The notes under the pieces are model-generated. The model had not been told where the DNA came from. It was given only the letters and a program-made list of their open reading frames with translations, and made no database searches. A stretch of DNA of 64,000 nucleotides from Lachnoclostridium edouardi (GTDB taxonomy: Bacteria; Bacillota; Clostridia; Lachnospirales; Lachnospiraceae), in NCBI RefSeq assembly GCF_900240245.1, contig NZ_OESQ01000001.1, positions 3,188,679 to 3,252,678 of the forward strand. The letters are read 5' to 3'. Of the stretch, positions 34,271 to 44,232 are shown in pieces. Positions within the stretch are counted from its first letter, which is position 1; the number at the start of each line of letters is the position of its first letter. A program made the translations under genes and the position numbers.

Positions 34271-35859
34271 TGTATCAGATGGGTGTATATTGTCGTCTGT
34301 CAAAGGATGATGGAGAGAATAAAGTCAGTGAGAGTATTGAAAATCAGATGAAGCTGATTCGTGAGTATGTGAGTAAATCAGAGGATCTGGAAATCGCAGA
34401 TATTTATATTGATGATGGTTATTCGGGGCTTTATTTTGCTAACAGACCGGGATTTCAGCGGATGATGGAGGATATCTACAAAGGAAAAATCAAGGGAGTT
34501 ATTACGAAAGATATTTCCCGGCTTGGACGTGAACATATTGAAACCAGTAATTATATAGAACGTGTTTTTCCTTCTTTAGGCGTACGTTACATTGCAATTT
34601 TGGATGGCGTGGATTCTGTTCATCACAGCAATGAAGAACTGGCACAGTTTAAGACACTGTTTAATGATATGTACAGTCGTGATATATCTAAGAAAATCAG
34701 AGGTGCATTGACTGCACAGAAGAAACGGGGGCAGTTCATGTCAGGGTTTGCACCGTATGGATATGTGAAAGATCCAGCAGATAAGCACCATTTTCTTATA
34801 GATGAAGAGGCGGCTAAGGTGGTACGGAGAATCTTTTATATGAGTCTGGAAGGATATTCCAGAGATGGTATTGCAAGGAAACTGAATCAGGAAGGGATTC
34901 TGACACCTTCAGAATATAAGAGAAAGGTGCAGGGGCTAAAATATGCCAATGCATTAGAAAAGGCTGGCGCAAAGGGCTGGGCATATCCTACGATCAATGT
35001 AATTTTGCGAAACAGAGTTTATACAGGTGCTATGGTACAGCATAAATCAGAAAAGATATCCTATAAAGTGGAAAAGTATCAATATATTCCAGAGGAACAG
35101 CAGTATATCGTGGAAGGAATGCACGAAGCAATTATCAGTAGGGATACGTTTGAACAGGTGCAGGAACTTATGAAGAAAAGAACACGTACACCGGGCTTTC
35201 TGAGTGAAGTAAGAAAGGTAAATCCATACGCAGGAATTATTGTCTGCGGAGATTGCGGATATAATTTTCAGCGGGTTACTTGTCGGGACGGTTATGAGTG
35301 TGGCACTTATCATAAAAAGGGTAACACAGTTTGTTATTCTCATTTCATTAAAAAAGAAGTATTGGATTCTATTGTAAAAAATGAAATCCAAAGACAAGCG
35401 GAACTGGCACTGAAAGAAAGTGATAAGGATGAAATATTAAAAGCAGCAGATAGAAGGAAGGAGGTGCAGAGGCGATGTGTAGAAGCAGATCAGCAGATTG
35501 AACGGTTGCAAAAAGAACTTGCAGCTATTCAGAAGTATAAAAAGAAAACTTACGAAAATTATGTGGATGGTGTTCTGGATAAAGAAGAATATCTCTCCTA
35601 TAAGGCAGATTATGAAAAGCAGGACAAAGAGATCAGAGAGAAGATTCAGTTGGCAGAGCAGGAGAAAGACAGCTTTGGAGAGGCAGAAGAATCTTATGAA
35701 AACTGGATAGAGAAATTTATCAAGTATGGAACATTATCCGAAGTGACAAGAGAAATTGTGACAGAGTTGATTGAAAAAATTGTTGTGAATGGAGATAAGA
35801 GCATTGATATCGTATTTAAGTATCAGTCACCTTATCCTGTAGAGAAAAATGCAGTGTAA
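34267..35859 (+). CDS. Large serine recombinase (second of a pair)
   Basis: The 530-residue protein has nucleophile Ser12 in YCRLSKDD, the conserved ISRLGREHIETSNYIERVFP helix, APYGYVKD, YTGAMVQHKSE, a zinc ribbon (CGDCGYNFQR, CGTYHKKGNTVC) and a coiled-coil tail. It resembles TndX/TnpX-type integrases. It ends 48 bp before the right-end core, the expected place for the integrase of an element. Both copies in the pair keep the catalytic Ser and Arg residues, so both may be active or work as a heteromer. Confidence 0.93.
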   Translation: MMYQMGVYCRLSKDDGENKVSESIENQMKLIREYVSKSEDLEIADIYIDDGYSGLYFANRPGFQRMMEDIYKGKIKGVITKDISRLGREHIETSNYIERVFPSLGVRYIAILDGVDSVHHSNEELAQFKTLFNDMYSRDISKKIRGALTAQKKRGQFMSGFAPYGYVKDPADKHHFLIDEEAAKVVRRIFYMSLEGYSRDGIARKLNQEGILTPSEYKRKVQGLKYANALEKAGAKGWAYPTINVILRNRVYTGAMVQHKSEKISYKVEKYQYIPEEQQYIVEGMHEAIISRDTFEQVQELMKKRTRTPGFLSEVRKVNPYAGIIVCGDCGYNFQRVTCRDGYECGTYHKKGNTVCYSHFIKKEVLDSIVKNEIQRQAELALKESDKDEILKAADRRKEVQRRCVEADQQIERLQKELAAIQKYKKKTYENYVDGVLDKEEYLSYKADYEKQDKEIREKIQLAEQEKDSFGEAEESYENWIEKFIKYGTLSEVTREIVTELIEKIVVNGDKSIDIVFKYQSPYPVEKNAV

Positions 35860-35884
35860 AGACTGCAAATTTTTTTACAATAAC

Positions 35885-35911
35885 TTTCCCCTAGTTATAA
35901 TGAACACATGA
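35885..35911. other. attR: right internal arm plus core CATGA
   Basis: TTTCCCCTAGTTATAA (35885-35900) is the inverse of the left arm at 9057-9072 (14 of 16), followed after TGAACA by core CATGA (35907-35911). Beyond it the protease frame resumes with GAC GGA ACC (Asp-Gly-Thr). Confidence 0.85.
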
Positions 35912-36818
35912 CGGAACCAGCCTTTTAAGTACATTTATAGATAGTATATCCAGATACGGAAGAACGTCTATTGTGGCAGGCAGCGGAAACGAGGGGGCTG
36001 CCGGCGGCCATATGGAATTAGACCTTTCCTCAGGCAGAAGGCAGGAGGCTGAACTTTCTGTAGGCCCTTATGAAACAGGGTTCAGCGTTCAGATTTGGAA
36101 ATATTTTACAGACGTGGCCTCTATTACTTTAATGACGCCTTCCGGACAGCTTTTAGGGCCGTTGGAGGAACACGTGGGAAAACAGGAGTTTATATACAGG
36201 GATACTAAAATCTTAGTTTATTATGGATTTCCCAGCCCATACAGTCTGGCTCAGGAAATATATTTTGACTTTATTCCCAGAAAGGATTATGTAGAATCAG
36301 GAATATGGAGATTTATACTGGACCCTGCAAAAGTGGTGGAGGGGCGTGTGGATTTCTGGCTGCCGTCTGCAGCTGTTTTAAACCAGGAAACTATGTTTTT
36401 AGGCTCTGTGCCTGGAACCACCCTGACAATCCCTTCTACGTCGGCCCTTGTAATTACTGTGGGAGCTTACGACGACGCATATCAGACATATGCAGATTTT
36501 TCCGGCAGAGGCTATACCAGAACAGAAGATCAGGTAAAACCGGATTTGGCGGCTCCCGGCGTAGGCATTGTAACTGCTAAAAGAGGAGGAGGATATGAAG
36601 CTGTTACAGGAACCTCTTTTGCCGCCCCTTTTGTCACCGGCAGCGGTGCTCTTATGATGGAATGGGGGATTGTACAGGGAAATGATCCCTTTTTATATGG
36701 ACAGAAGCTGAAAGCTTATTTGCAGAGAGGGGCCAGACAGATTCCGGGCTTTGATACTTTTCCAAATCCTCAGATCGGTTACGGCGTATTGTGTTTAAGG
36801 GACAGTATTTTGCCATAA
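35910..36818 (+). pseudogene. C-terminal half of the Csp-like S8 protease, split by the mobile element
   Basis: From the GAC at 35910 the frame reads DGTSLLSTFIDSISRYG, then RTSIVAGSGNEGAAGGH and continues to the catalytic Ser in VTGTSFAAPFVTGSGAL. It supplies 302 residues: the oxyanion-hole Asn (GSGNEGA), an inserted beta domain and the Ser. A GTG at 35973 is in frame, but the piece lacks Asp and His, so it cannot work alone. Together with 8245-9051 it makes a 571-residue protein. dgt follows 113 bp later. Confidence 0.92.
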
Positions 36819-36931
36819 AATGAAGAAACAGTATAAATTTTCACAAATTTATGGTACAATAAGCATAAGTATCGGTTATCAGCCCATATAATAGAAACAG
36901 GGCCTTTTCACGTGAGAGAGGATTGGTGCGG

Positions 36932-37939
36932 ATGAATATTAGGGAAGCAGCAGAGCAGTGGGAGGAGGAATATCTCAGTCCATATGCTTCTTTCAGCAAT
37001 CAAACAAAAGGGCGGGACAGAAAAGAGGCCCTTTGTGACATTAGACCGGAATATCAGAGAGACAGGGACAGAATTCTGCACAGTAAGGCATTCCGCAGGC
37101 TGAAACACAAAACCCAGGTGTTTTTGGCTCCTGAGGGAGACCACTACAGAACTCGCCTTACCCATACCCTAGAGGTATCCCAGATTGCCAGAACGATTGC
37201 CAGGGCCTTGCGGCTGAATGAAAGCCTGACAGAGGCCATTGCTCTTGGCCATGATCTTGGCCACACGCCTTTCGGCCACACAGGGGAGAAAATTTTAAAT
37301 GAAATCTGCGAGGATGGATTTGCCCACTACAGACAAAGCGTCAGAGTAGTGGAAATTCTGGAAAAAGAAGGCAGAGGCTTAAATCTTACGTGGGAAGTGC
37401 GGGACGGAATTTTAAATCACAGAACCAGCGGTAGTCCGTCTACATTAGAGGGAGGAGTCGTCAGGCTTTCTGATAAAATTGCTTATATTAACCATGATAT
37501 TGACGACGCTATAAGGGGGAGGATTTTCCGGGAAGGAGATCTGCCCTCCTGTTATACAGATGTGTTGGGACACAGCGTCAGAGAAAGGCTGAATACTATG
37601 ATTCACGATATTATTGAAAACAGCCTGAACAGAAATGAAATCGCTATGTCCACAGGCATGGAGGAAGCTATGCAGGGGTTGAGAACATGGATGTTTGACA
37701 ATGTGTACAGAAGTTCGGCCGCAAAGGCGGAGGACGGAAAAGCACAGCAGCTGATTGTAGCCCTGTACCAGTACTATATGGTTCACATAGATCAGCTGCC
37801 GGAGGAATACCACTATCTCATGGATGAGCTGGGGGAGAAAAAAACCAGAGTCGTATGCGATTATATTGCAGGCATGAGCGACAGCTACGCCATAGATACA
37901 TTTGAAGAATTATTTGTACCGAAAGCGTGGAAAGTGTAG
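36932..37939 (+). CDS. dgt: dGTP triphosphohydrolase-like HD protein
   Basis: The 335-residue protein has the HD-domain metal ligands: H..HD in RLTHTLEVSQIARTIAR and LGHDLGHTPFGHTGE, then a later Asp in LSDKIAYINHDIDDA. This is the dGTPase family, which hydrolyses dGTP to deoxyguanosine and triphosphate; some relatives act on other dNTPs. ATG 36932 follows GAGAGAGGA by 9 bases; a TTG at 36923 is a weaker alternative. The dgt-dnaG-rpoD order is conserved in Lachnospiraceae and other Clostridia. Confidence 0.9.
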   Translation: MNIREAAEQWEEEYLSPYASFSNQTKGRDRKEALCDIRPEYQRDRDRILHSKAFRRLKHKTQVFLAPEGDHYRTRLTHTLEVSQIARTIARALRLNESLTEAIALGHDLGHTPFGHTGEKILNEICEDGFAHYRQSVRVVEILEKEGRGLNLTWEVRDGILNHRTSGSPSTLEGGVVRLSDKIAYINHDIDDAIRGRIFREGDLPSCYTDVLGHSVRERLNTMIHDIIENSLNRNEIAMSTGMEEAMQGLRTWMFDNVYRSSAAKAEDGKAQQLIVALYQYYMVHIDQLPEEYHYLMDELGEKKTRVVCDYIAGMSDSYAIDTFEELFVPKAWKV

Positions 37940-37947
37940 GAGGTTCC

Positions 37948-39723
37948 ATGTATTATCCAGAAGAACTTGTAGAGGAAGTAAGAACCAGAAGTGACATCGT
38001 AGATGTGATTTCCGGATATGTAAAACTTCAGAAAAAGGGAAGTAATTATTTTGGGCTTTGCCCGTTTCACAATGAAAAGTCTCCCTCCTTTTCCGTTTCT
38101 CCTTCCAAACAAATGTATTACTGTTTTGGATGCGGAGCAGGAGGAAACGCCATTACCTTTGTAATGGAATATGAAAATTACAGCTTCAGCGAGGCCTTAA
38201 AAATGCTGGCGGACCGGGCGGGAATTGAACTTCCAAAGGAGGATATTTCTAAAGAAGCCAGGGCCAGAGACGATTTAAGAGCCTCCTTGCTGGAGATTAA
38301 CAAGCTGGCTGCCAATTACTTTTATTATCAGCTGCACAAACCTCAGGGGGAGGTAGGCTACAGGTATTTAAAAAACAGACAGCTGAGTGATGAAACTATG
38401 AAAAGGTTTGGCCTGGGATTTGCCAATAAGACCAGCAGCGATTTATACCAGTATCTCAGGTCAAAGGGATACGAGGACAGTCTTTTAAAGGAAACAGGCC
38501 TTGTGACAATAGAGGAAAGAGGAGCCCACGACAAATTCTGGAACAGGGTGATTTTTCCTATTATGGATGTAAACAACAGAGTTATTGGTTTTGGCGGCCG
38601 GGTAATGGGGGACGGGATGCCAAAATATTTAAATTCCCCGGAAACCAGGATTTTTGATAAGGGAAGAAATTTATATGGTCTGAATTACGCCAGAACCTCC
38701 AGAGAAAAATATATTCTGGTATGTGAAGGATATATGGATGTAATCGCCATGCATCAGGCCGGTTTTATTAACGCTGTGGCCTCCCTTGGCACAGCCCTTA
38801 CTTCTCAGCACGCAGTTTTGCTGAAAAGATATACAGATAAAGTGGTTTTGACCTATGACAGCGATGGGGCGGGAGTAAAAGCCGCTCTCAGAGCCATTCC
38901 TATTTTAAAAGAGGTGGGCATATCTGCAAAAGTTTTAGATATGCAGCCTTATAAAGACCCGGATGAATTTATGAAAAATCTGGGGGCAGAGGAGTTTAAA
39001 AAACGGATTGAAAATGCCAGAAACAGCTTTCTCTTTGAAATAGATATTATCAGAAAGGAGTTTGACAGAAACGACCCGGAGCAGGAGACGGAGTTTCACA
39101 ATCAAACAGCCAGAAAGCTTTTAGAGTTTCAGGAGCCTTTGGAAAGAGATAATTACATACAGGCAGTAGCCAGAGAATTTTTTATTCCATATGAAGCTTT
39201 AAAAAGACTGGTCAACAATCTGGGAAATAAAATAGGATTTACTCCGCAAAATATGGAAGAGCGGGAAAGAGAGAAAAAGTCTTTAGGAGGCAGGAAAAAA
39301 GATAAGGAAGACGGAATCAGACAGTCACAAAGACTGCTGCTTACATGGCTGATTGAAAATCCCGGCCTGTTTGAGAAGATTGACGGAATTATTACGGCGG
39401 AAGACTTTAAAGAGCCTTTGTATTACAAGGTGGCAGCATTGGTTTTTGAAGGACATGCCGCCGGAAAGCTGGAGCCGGCAGGGATTTTAAATCACTTTAT
39501 AAATGACGAAGAAGAATACAGGGATGCAGCAGCACTTTTCAACGCCAGCCTGAATGAGTCCTTGGGAAATGAAGAACAAAAGAAAGCATTTTCGGAAACA
39601 GTACTGAAAGTAAAGAAAAACAGTCTGGATTATGCCAGCCGCAATGTAAAAAATATAGAAGAACTGCAGAATATTATCCGGGAGCAGGCTGCTCTGGAAA
39701 GTCTGCATATTTCTTTGGAATAA
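37948..39723 (+). CDS. dnaG: DNA primase DnaG
   Basis: The 591-residue protein opens with a CHC2 zinc finger (Cys38, His41, Cys59, Cys62: CPFH...CFGC), then the primase core with [13 protein letters not shown] and the Toprim acidic DSDGAG, and a C-terminal helicase-binding domain. It makes RNA primers at the replication fork. ATG 37948 is chosen behind TAGGAGG; that ribosome site includes the dgt stop codon, so translation is likely coupled. Confidence 0.95.
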   Translation: MYYPEELVEEVRTRSDIVDVISGYVKLQKKGSNYFGLCPFHNEKSPSFSVSPSKQMYYCFGCGAGGNAITFVMEYENYSFSEALKMLADRAGIELPKEDISKEARARDDLRASLLEINKLAANYFYYQLHKPQGEVGYRYLKNRQLSDETMKRFGLGFANKTSSDLYQYLRSKGYEDSLLKETGLVTIEERGAHDKFWNRVIFPIMDVNNRVIGFGGRVMGDGMPKYLNSPETRIFDKGRNLYGLNYARTSREKYILVCEGYMDVIAMHQAGFINAVASLGTALTSQHAVLLKRYTDKVVLTYDSDGAGVKAALRAIPILKEVGISAKVLDMQPYKDPDEFMKNLGAEEFKKRIENARNSFLFEIDIIRKEFDRNDPEQETEFHNQTARKLLEFQEPLERDNYIQAVAREFFIPYEALKRLVNNLGNKIGFTPQNMEEREREKKSLGGRKKDKEDGIRQSQRLLLTWLIENPGLFEKIDGIITAEDFKEPLYYKVAALVFEGHAAGKLEPAGILNHFINDEEEYRDAAALFNASLNESLGNEEQKKAFSETVLKVKKNSLDYASRNVKNIEELQNIIREQAALESLHISLE

Positions 39724-39763
39724 AGGACAGACTTATTTAGGAAGGCTGCGAGAGGGTGGAAAT

Positions 39764-40876
39764 ATGATGGAAAAAAATACTGAATTGACAGGAAAGATGG
39801 AACAGCTGCTGGCAGAGGCCAGAAAAAAGAAAAATATTTTGGAGGAGCAGGAAGTTCTGGAAATGTTAAAGGGAATTCCTGTGGATGTAGAGCAGCTGGA
39901 TCAGGTGCTGGACTATTTGGAAAATAACGGGGTGGACGTACTAAGGCCGGCGGAGGAAGAAATTGATCCGGACTTATTTTTAGAAGATGAAATTGAGGAC
40001 GAGGATATTAATCTGGAGGACATTGATCTGTCTGTTCCGGAGGGCGTAAGTACGGAGGACCCGGTGCGCATGTACCTGAAAGAAATAGGAAAGGTGCAGC
40101 TTTTGTCCACAGAAGAGGAAATCCAGCTGGCTAAAAGAATTGAGCTGGGGGATGAAGAGGCAAAACAGCGCCTGGCGGAGGCCAACCTGCGTTTAGTAGT
40201 CAGTATTGCCAAAAGGTATGTAGGCAGAGGGATGCAGTTTTTGGACTTGATCCAGGAAGGCAATTTAGGGTTAATTAAGGCTGTGGAAAAGTTCGATTAC
40301 ACTAAGGGCTACAAGTTCAGCACTTACGCTACCTGGTGGATTCGCCAGGCAATTACCCGTTCCATTGCCGACCAGGCCAGAACCATCAGAATTCCTGTGC
40401 ATATGGTGGAAACCATTAACCGCCTGATCCGCGTCTCCAGACAGCTGCTGCAGGAGCTGGGAAGAGAACCTACCCCTGAGGAAATTGCAGCCAGAATGGA
40501 TATACCTGTGGAGCGGGTAGGGGAAATTATGAAGATTTCTCAGGAGCCTGTATCCCTGGAAACTCCTATTGGAGAGGAAGAGGACAGCCACTTAGGGGAC
40601 TTTATTCAGGACGAGCATGTGGCGGTGCCTGCAGACGCAGCTACCTTTACCCTGCTGCACGAGCAGCTGATGGAAGTCTTAGACACTCTCACAGAAAGAG
40701 AGCAGAAGGTATTAAAGCTAAGATTTGGTTTAGTAGACGGACGTCCCAGAACCTTGGAGGAAGTGGGAAAGGAATTTAATGTTACAAGAGAGAGAATCCG
40801 TCAGATTGAGGCTAAGGCTTTGAGGAAGCTTCGTCATCCCAGCCGCAGCAAGAAGCTGAAGGACTATTTAGATTAA
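39764..40876 (+). CDS. rpoD: RNA polymerase primary sigma factor RpoD (SigA)
   Basis: The 370-residue protein has sigma region 1.1 (acidic residues 60-85), region 1.2 ([21 protein letters not shown]), region 2 ([29 protein letters not shown], then [19 protein letters not shown]), region 3 and region 4 (the [20 protein letters not shown] helix-turn-helix). It recognises the TTGACA/TATAAT promoters seen elsewhere in this window. It follows dnaG by 40 bp, the macromolecular synthesis operon order. Confidence 0.97.
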   Translation: MMEKNTELTGKMEQLLAEARKKKNILEEQEVLEMLKGIPVDVEQLDQVLDYLENNGVDVLRPAEEEIDPDLFLEDEIEDEDINLEDIDLSVPEGVSTEDPVRMYLKEIGKVQLLSTEEEIQLAKRIELGDEEAKQRLAEANLRLVVSIAKRYVGRGMQFLDLIQEGNLGLIKAVEKFDYTKGYKFSTYATWWIRQAITRSIADQARTIRIPVHMVETINRLIRVSRQLLQELGREPTPEEIAARMDIPVERVGEIMKISQEPVSLETPIGEEEDSHLGDFIQDEHVAVPADAATFTLLHEQLMEVLDTLTEREQKVLKLRFGLVDGRPRTLEEVGKEFNVTRERIRQIEAKALRKLRHPSRSKKLKDYLD

Positions 40877-40888
40877 TGGAGAAATACA

Positions 40889-41593
40889 ATGAAATTGTCA
40901 CATAGATTAGAAACAATTGCTTCCTTTGTTCCCAAGGGAAGCATTGTTGCTGATATCGGCACTGACCACGGCTACATTCCTATATGGCTGCTGCAGCAGA
41001 AAATCGCTGTAAAGGCGATTGCCATGGACGTAGGGGAGGGGCCGCTAAAACGGGCCAGGGAACATATTGTTTTGTATGGACTGGAGGACTTAATTGAAAC
41101 CAGGCTTAGCAACGGACTTTCAGGACTTTACCCAAAGGAAGCAGATACTGTGGTCATTGCAGGCATGGGAGGGGAACTGATCATAAAAATACTGACAGAG
41201 GGAAAGCATATGTGGCCGTCTGTAAAACGATGGATTTTATCTCCCCAGTCGGAAATACATAAGGTGAGACGGTTTTTAAGAACACACGGTTTTTGTGAGG
41301 AGGAAGAAGCCTTTCTCTTTGACGAGGGAAAATACTACACAGTGATTGCCGCCGGTCCCTGGAAGGGGGAGGAGGCAGTGGCAGAGAACACAGAGACAAA
41401 GACTGTTTACGATCTTTACGGAGAAATTTTAATTAAACAGAAAAATCCTGTGCTTTTAGAATATTTAGAAAAAGAAAAAGTAAAGAAGTTAAGTATACTG
41501 GAAAAGATGAAAGACAGTACAGGAAGCAGCAGGATTTTCAGTCTAAAAGAAGAAATTAAACAGATCCAGGAGGCAGAATATGAAATGCAGTAA
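40889..41593 (+). CDS. trmK: tRNA (adenine-22-N1)-methyltransferase TrmK
   Basis: The 234-residue protein has LETIASFVPKGSIVADIGTDHGYIPIWLLQ (SAM-binding GxDHG motif) and TVVIAGMGGELI, the signature of TrmK/YqfN. It methylates A22 in the D-loop of tRNAs in Gram-positive bacteria. It is 12 bp after rpoD and overlaps the next gene by 14 bp, the usual rpoD-trmK-nif3 order. Confidence 0.9.
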   Translation: MKLSHRLETIASFVPKGSIVADIGTDHGYIPIWLLQQKIAVKAIAMDVGEGPLKRAREHIVLYGLEDLIETRLSNGLSGLYPKEADTVVIAGMGGELIIKILTEGKHMWPSVKRWILSPQSEIHKVRRFLRTHGFCEEEEAFLFDEGKYYTVIAAGPWKGEEAVAENTETKTVYDLYGEILIKQKNPVLLEYLEKEKVKKLSILEKMKDSTGSSRIFSLKEEIKQIQEAEYEMQ

Positions 41594-42383
41594 CATTATA
41601 GAAAAGCTGGAGGAGCTGTGTCCTCTTTCCTGCGCCTGTGAATGGGATAACCCAGGGCTTTTAGCAGGCAGACAGCACAAGGAAGTGAAAAAAGTTCTCC
41701 TGGCTTTAGACGCCACAGATCAGGTGGTGGAGGAAGCCATCAGGCAGCAGGCAGATATGCTGATTACTCATCATCCCTTGATTTTTAAGCCTTTAAAAAA
41801 GGTGAATGATCAGGATTTTATCAGCAGAAGAATTTTAAAGCTGATACAAAGTGATATTTCTTATTATGCTATGCATACGAATTTTGACAGCGCTCCAGGC
41901 TGTATGGGAGACGGGGCGGCAAAAAAATTAGGTTTGACAGATGTGCGCCCTTTAGAGCCTATGGGAATTATGGAAAAAACAGGTATTCCTTTTGGAATTG
42001 GAGTTGTGGGAATGCTGCCTCAGGTTATGACGGTGTCAGAGGCGGCAGGCTTTGTAAAACAGCAGTTCGGCCTGCCTTTTGTCACTGTGTACGGTGAAGA
42101 TGAAATAAAGGGAAAACAGCAGCTGGCGGCCGTGTGTCCCGGCTCAGGGGGAAGCGTTATAAACAATGCCCTGGAAGCAGGAGCGAAAATTCTGGTGACA
42201 GGAGATATCAGCCATCACCAGGGAATTGACAGCGCAGCCTGCCAGATGGCTGTAATTGACGCAGGCCACTATGGACTTGAGTATATTTTTATGGATATGA
42301 TAAAATCTTATTTAGAAAATCAGTTTCAGGGGCAGCTGGAAATTAGCTGTATGCCTGTAAGTTTTCCGGCGAAAATGGTTTAG
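41580..42383 (+). CDS. Nif3-like dinuclear metal centre protein
   Basis: The 267-residue protein has the Nif3 metal-binding His and Glu positions: LITHHPLIFKPLK, YAMHTNFDS and later GDISHHQGIDSA and AGHYGLEY. The shorter form lacks the middle insertion of larger Nif3 proteins. The role in the cell is not settled (GTP cyclohydrolase I type 2-like fold). It overlaps trmK by 14 bp. Confidence 0.9.
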   Translation: MKCSNIIEKLEELCPLSCACEWDNPGLLAGRQHKEVKKVLLALDATDQVVEEAIRQQADMLITHHPLIFKPLKKVNDQDFISRRILKLIQSDISYYAMHTNFDSAPGCMGDGAAKKLGLTDVRPLEPMGIMEKTGIPFGIGVVGMLPQVMTVSEAAGFVKQQFGLPFVTVYGEDEIKGKQQLAAVCPGSGGSVINNALEAGAKILVTGDISHHQGIDSAACQMAVIDAGHYGLEYIFMDMIKSYLENQFQGQLEISCMPVSFPAKMV

Positions 42384-42398
42384 AAAGGGGAGGTGCCT

Positions 42399-44057
42399 AT
42401 GGCTGTAAAAGTAACAGTAGAAGGAGAACAAAGAGTTTATGGAGATCACGAAAGGCTTTTAACTGCTGCCAGAGATTATCAAAGCAGGTATGATTCAGAT
42501 ATTCTGCTGGCAAAGGTAGACGGAAAGCTGCGGGAGCTTCAAAAAGAAATCATAGACGGAACGAATATTACCTTTGTTACTGGAAAGGAAAAGCCGGGCA
42601 TACAGACATACGAGAGAAGCGCCACCTTGCTGATGCTGAAGGCCTTTTATGACGTGGCCGGAAAAGAAAACGTAGATAAGGTAAAAATTGAATTTTCTCT
42701 GGGACAGGGATTTTTTGTCAGCGCCAGAGGCAGGTTTACATTAGATCAGGCTATGGTGGAAAAAATAAAGGAAAGAATGAAGGAGCTGGTTAAAAAACGT
42801 TTGCCTATTGAAAAGAAAAACGTGCACACAGACCAGGCCATTGAAGCTTTCCACAAATACGGAATGTACGACAAGGAAAAGCTGTTTAAATACCGGAGAG
42901 TTTCCAGAGTGAATTTATATTGTCTGGGTGGATTTGAAGATTATTATTACGGGTACATGGTGCCGGACACAGGGTATTTAAGGTATTTTGACCTGGTGCC
43001 CTATGAAGCCGGATTTATGCTGATGCTGCCCAGATTCGGCTCTCCAACAGAGGTGCCGGAATTTGTGCCTTTGAAAAAGCTTTATTGCACCTTAATGGAA
43101 TCTACAGAATGGGGAGAAAAAAGAGGAATCTCCTGCACCGGCGATTTAAATGAAGAAATCTCTAAAAAAGGCTGCAATGAAATGATATTGATTCAGGAGG
43201 CTTTTCAGGAGAAAAAAATTGCGGAGCTGGCCCAGGCGATTGCAGAGCAGCCGGATAAAAAAATTGTGATGATCGCAGGCCCCTCTTCCTCCGGGAAAAC
43301 TACATTTTCCAGAAGGCTGTCCATACAGCTTCAGGCCTTAGGATTAACGCCTCATCCCGTGTCTGTGGACGACTATTTTGTAAATCGGGAAGACAGCCCC
43401 AGAGATGAAAATGGAAATTATGATTATGAAGCCTTAGAATGTATCGACCTGCCGGTGTTAAACAGGGACATGACGGAGCTGTTACAGGGAAAGAGAATCG
43501 AGCTTCCCAGATATAATTTTAAAACAGGCAGAAGAGAGTACAGAGGAGAATATTTGACTATGGGCAAATCAGATATTCTGGTAATGGAGGGAATCCACTG
43601 CTTAAATCACAAGCTGACCTACGATATGCCCAGGGATAATCAATTTAAAATTTATATCAGCGCTTTGACTACATTAAATATAGACGAGCACAACCGTGTT
43701 TCCACCACAGACGGACGCCTTTTAAGACGTATGGTGCGGGACGCCAGAACAAGAGGAAATTCGGCCTTAGATACAATAAGAATGTGGCCCTCTGTCAGAA
43801 GAGGGGAGGAGAAGCACATTTTTCCTTTCCAGGAGGAGGCGGACGCTATGTTTAATTCCTCCCTGCTGTATGAGCTGGCTGTGCTGAAGCAGTATGCAGA
43901 GCCCTTGCTGTTTGGAATTCCAAGAGACTGTCCGGAATACTTAGAGGCCAAACGTCTGCTTAAATTCCTGGACTATTTTCTGGGCATTGACAGCAGAGAC
44001 GTGCCCAACAACTCTCTGCTGAGAGAATTTATTGGCGGCAGCTGTTTTAATGTGTAG
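42399..44057 (+). CDS. Uridine kinase-like nucleoside kinase with TGS-like N-terminus
   Basis: The 552-residue protein has an N-terminal half related to the TGS and editing-like region of threonyl-tRNA synthetase (YGDHERLLTAAR..., HTDQAIEAFHKYGMYDK) and a C-terminal uridine/cytidine kinase domain: P-loop IAGPSSSGKTT, VDDYFVNREDSP, ELPRYNFKTGRR. This two-part kinase is common in Clostridia; the exact substrate is not known. ATG 42399 is chosen behind GGGGAGGTG. Confidence 0.82.
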   Translation: MAVKVTVEGEQRVYGDHERLLTAARDYQSRYDSDILLAKVDGKLRELQKEIIDGTNITFVTGKEKPGIQTYERSATLLMLKAFYDVAGKENVDKVKIEFSLGQGFFVSARGRFTLDQAMVEKIKERMKELVKKRLPIEKKNVHTDQAIEAFHKYGMYDKEKLFKYRRVSRVNLYCLGGFEDYYYGYMVPDTGYLRYFDLVPYEAGFMLMLPRFGSPTEVPEFVPLKKLYCTLMESTEWGEKRGISCTGDLNEEISKKGCNEMILIQEAFQEKKIAELAQAIAEQPDKKIVMIAGPSSSGKTTFSRRLSIQLQALGLTPHPVSVDDYFVNREDSPRDENGNYDYEALECIDLPVLNRDMTELLQGKRIELPRYNFKTGRREYRGEYLTMGKSDILVMEGIHCLNHKLTYDMPRDNQFKIYISALTTLNIDEHNRVSTTDGRLLRRMVRDARTRGNSALDTIRMWPSVRRGEEKHIFPFQEEADAMFNSSLLYELAVLKQYAEPLLFGIPRDCPEYLEAKRLLKFLDYFLGIDSRDVPNNSLLREFIGGSCFNV

Positions 44058-44182
44058 TTTTCCCAATAAGCCTTTGATATTGTAAATAAAGGATCTGAAA
44101 AACCGGATTTTTTCTTTTTTAGAAAAATGCTTGGTTTGCTGTATGGAAAATAATATAATAAATATTATAGATACATACAAAT

Positions 44183-44198
44183 AAATACAGATGTATTT
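44183..44198. promoter_or_regulatory. Palindromic operator candidate of the relB-like gene
   Basis: AAATACA-GA-TGTATTT is a 7-2-7 inverted repeat 35 bp upstream of the antitoxin ATG, downstream of a TTGCTG/TATAAT-like promoter. Antitoxins of the RelB/DinJ type commonly repress their own operon at such sites. Confidence 0.5.
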
Positions 44199-44232
44199 GT
44201 TTTAAATAATAATTGGGCAGGAGGTAATTATT

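Larger units (their letters stand above)
9049..35911. mobile_element. 26.9-kb integrative mobilizable element inserted in the S8 protease gene
   Basis: Both ends carry CATGA (9049-9053 and 35907-35911); joining the outer flanks restores the protease frame as GSH-DGTSLLSTFIDSISRYG. The repeat-to-repeat distance is 26,858 bp. Inside are TnpV, TnpW, an RHH protein, a MobA/MobL relaxase with oriT, RepA_N, DnaC-like and ParM genes, a redox cargo, a STAND NTPase, and two large serine recombinases ending 48 bp from the right junction. It resembles Tn4451-type mobilizable elements in tnpV, tnpW and its recombinases, and differs by having a plasmid-like replication and partition block. No conjugation (type IV secretion) genes are present, so it would need a helper for transfer. 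Confidence 0.92.

Noticed and set aside
9049..35911. Full integrative conjugative element
   Set aside because: Only relaxase and oriT are present; no VirB4, VirD4 or other mating-pair genes were seen, so it can at most be mobilized.
35973..36818. The right S8 half as a separate functional protein from the GTG at 35973
   Set aside because: It would lack the catalytic Asp and His and has no ribosome site; the frame continues upstream to the exact junction with the left half.
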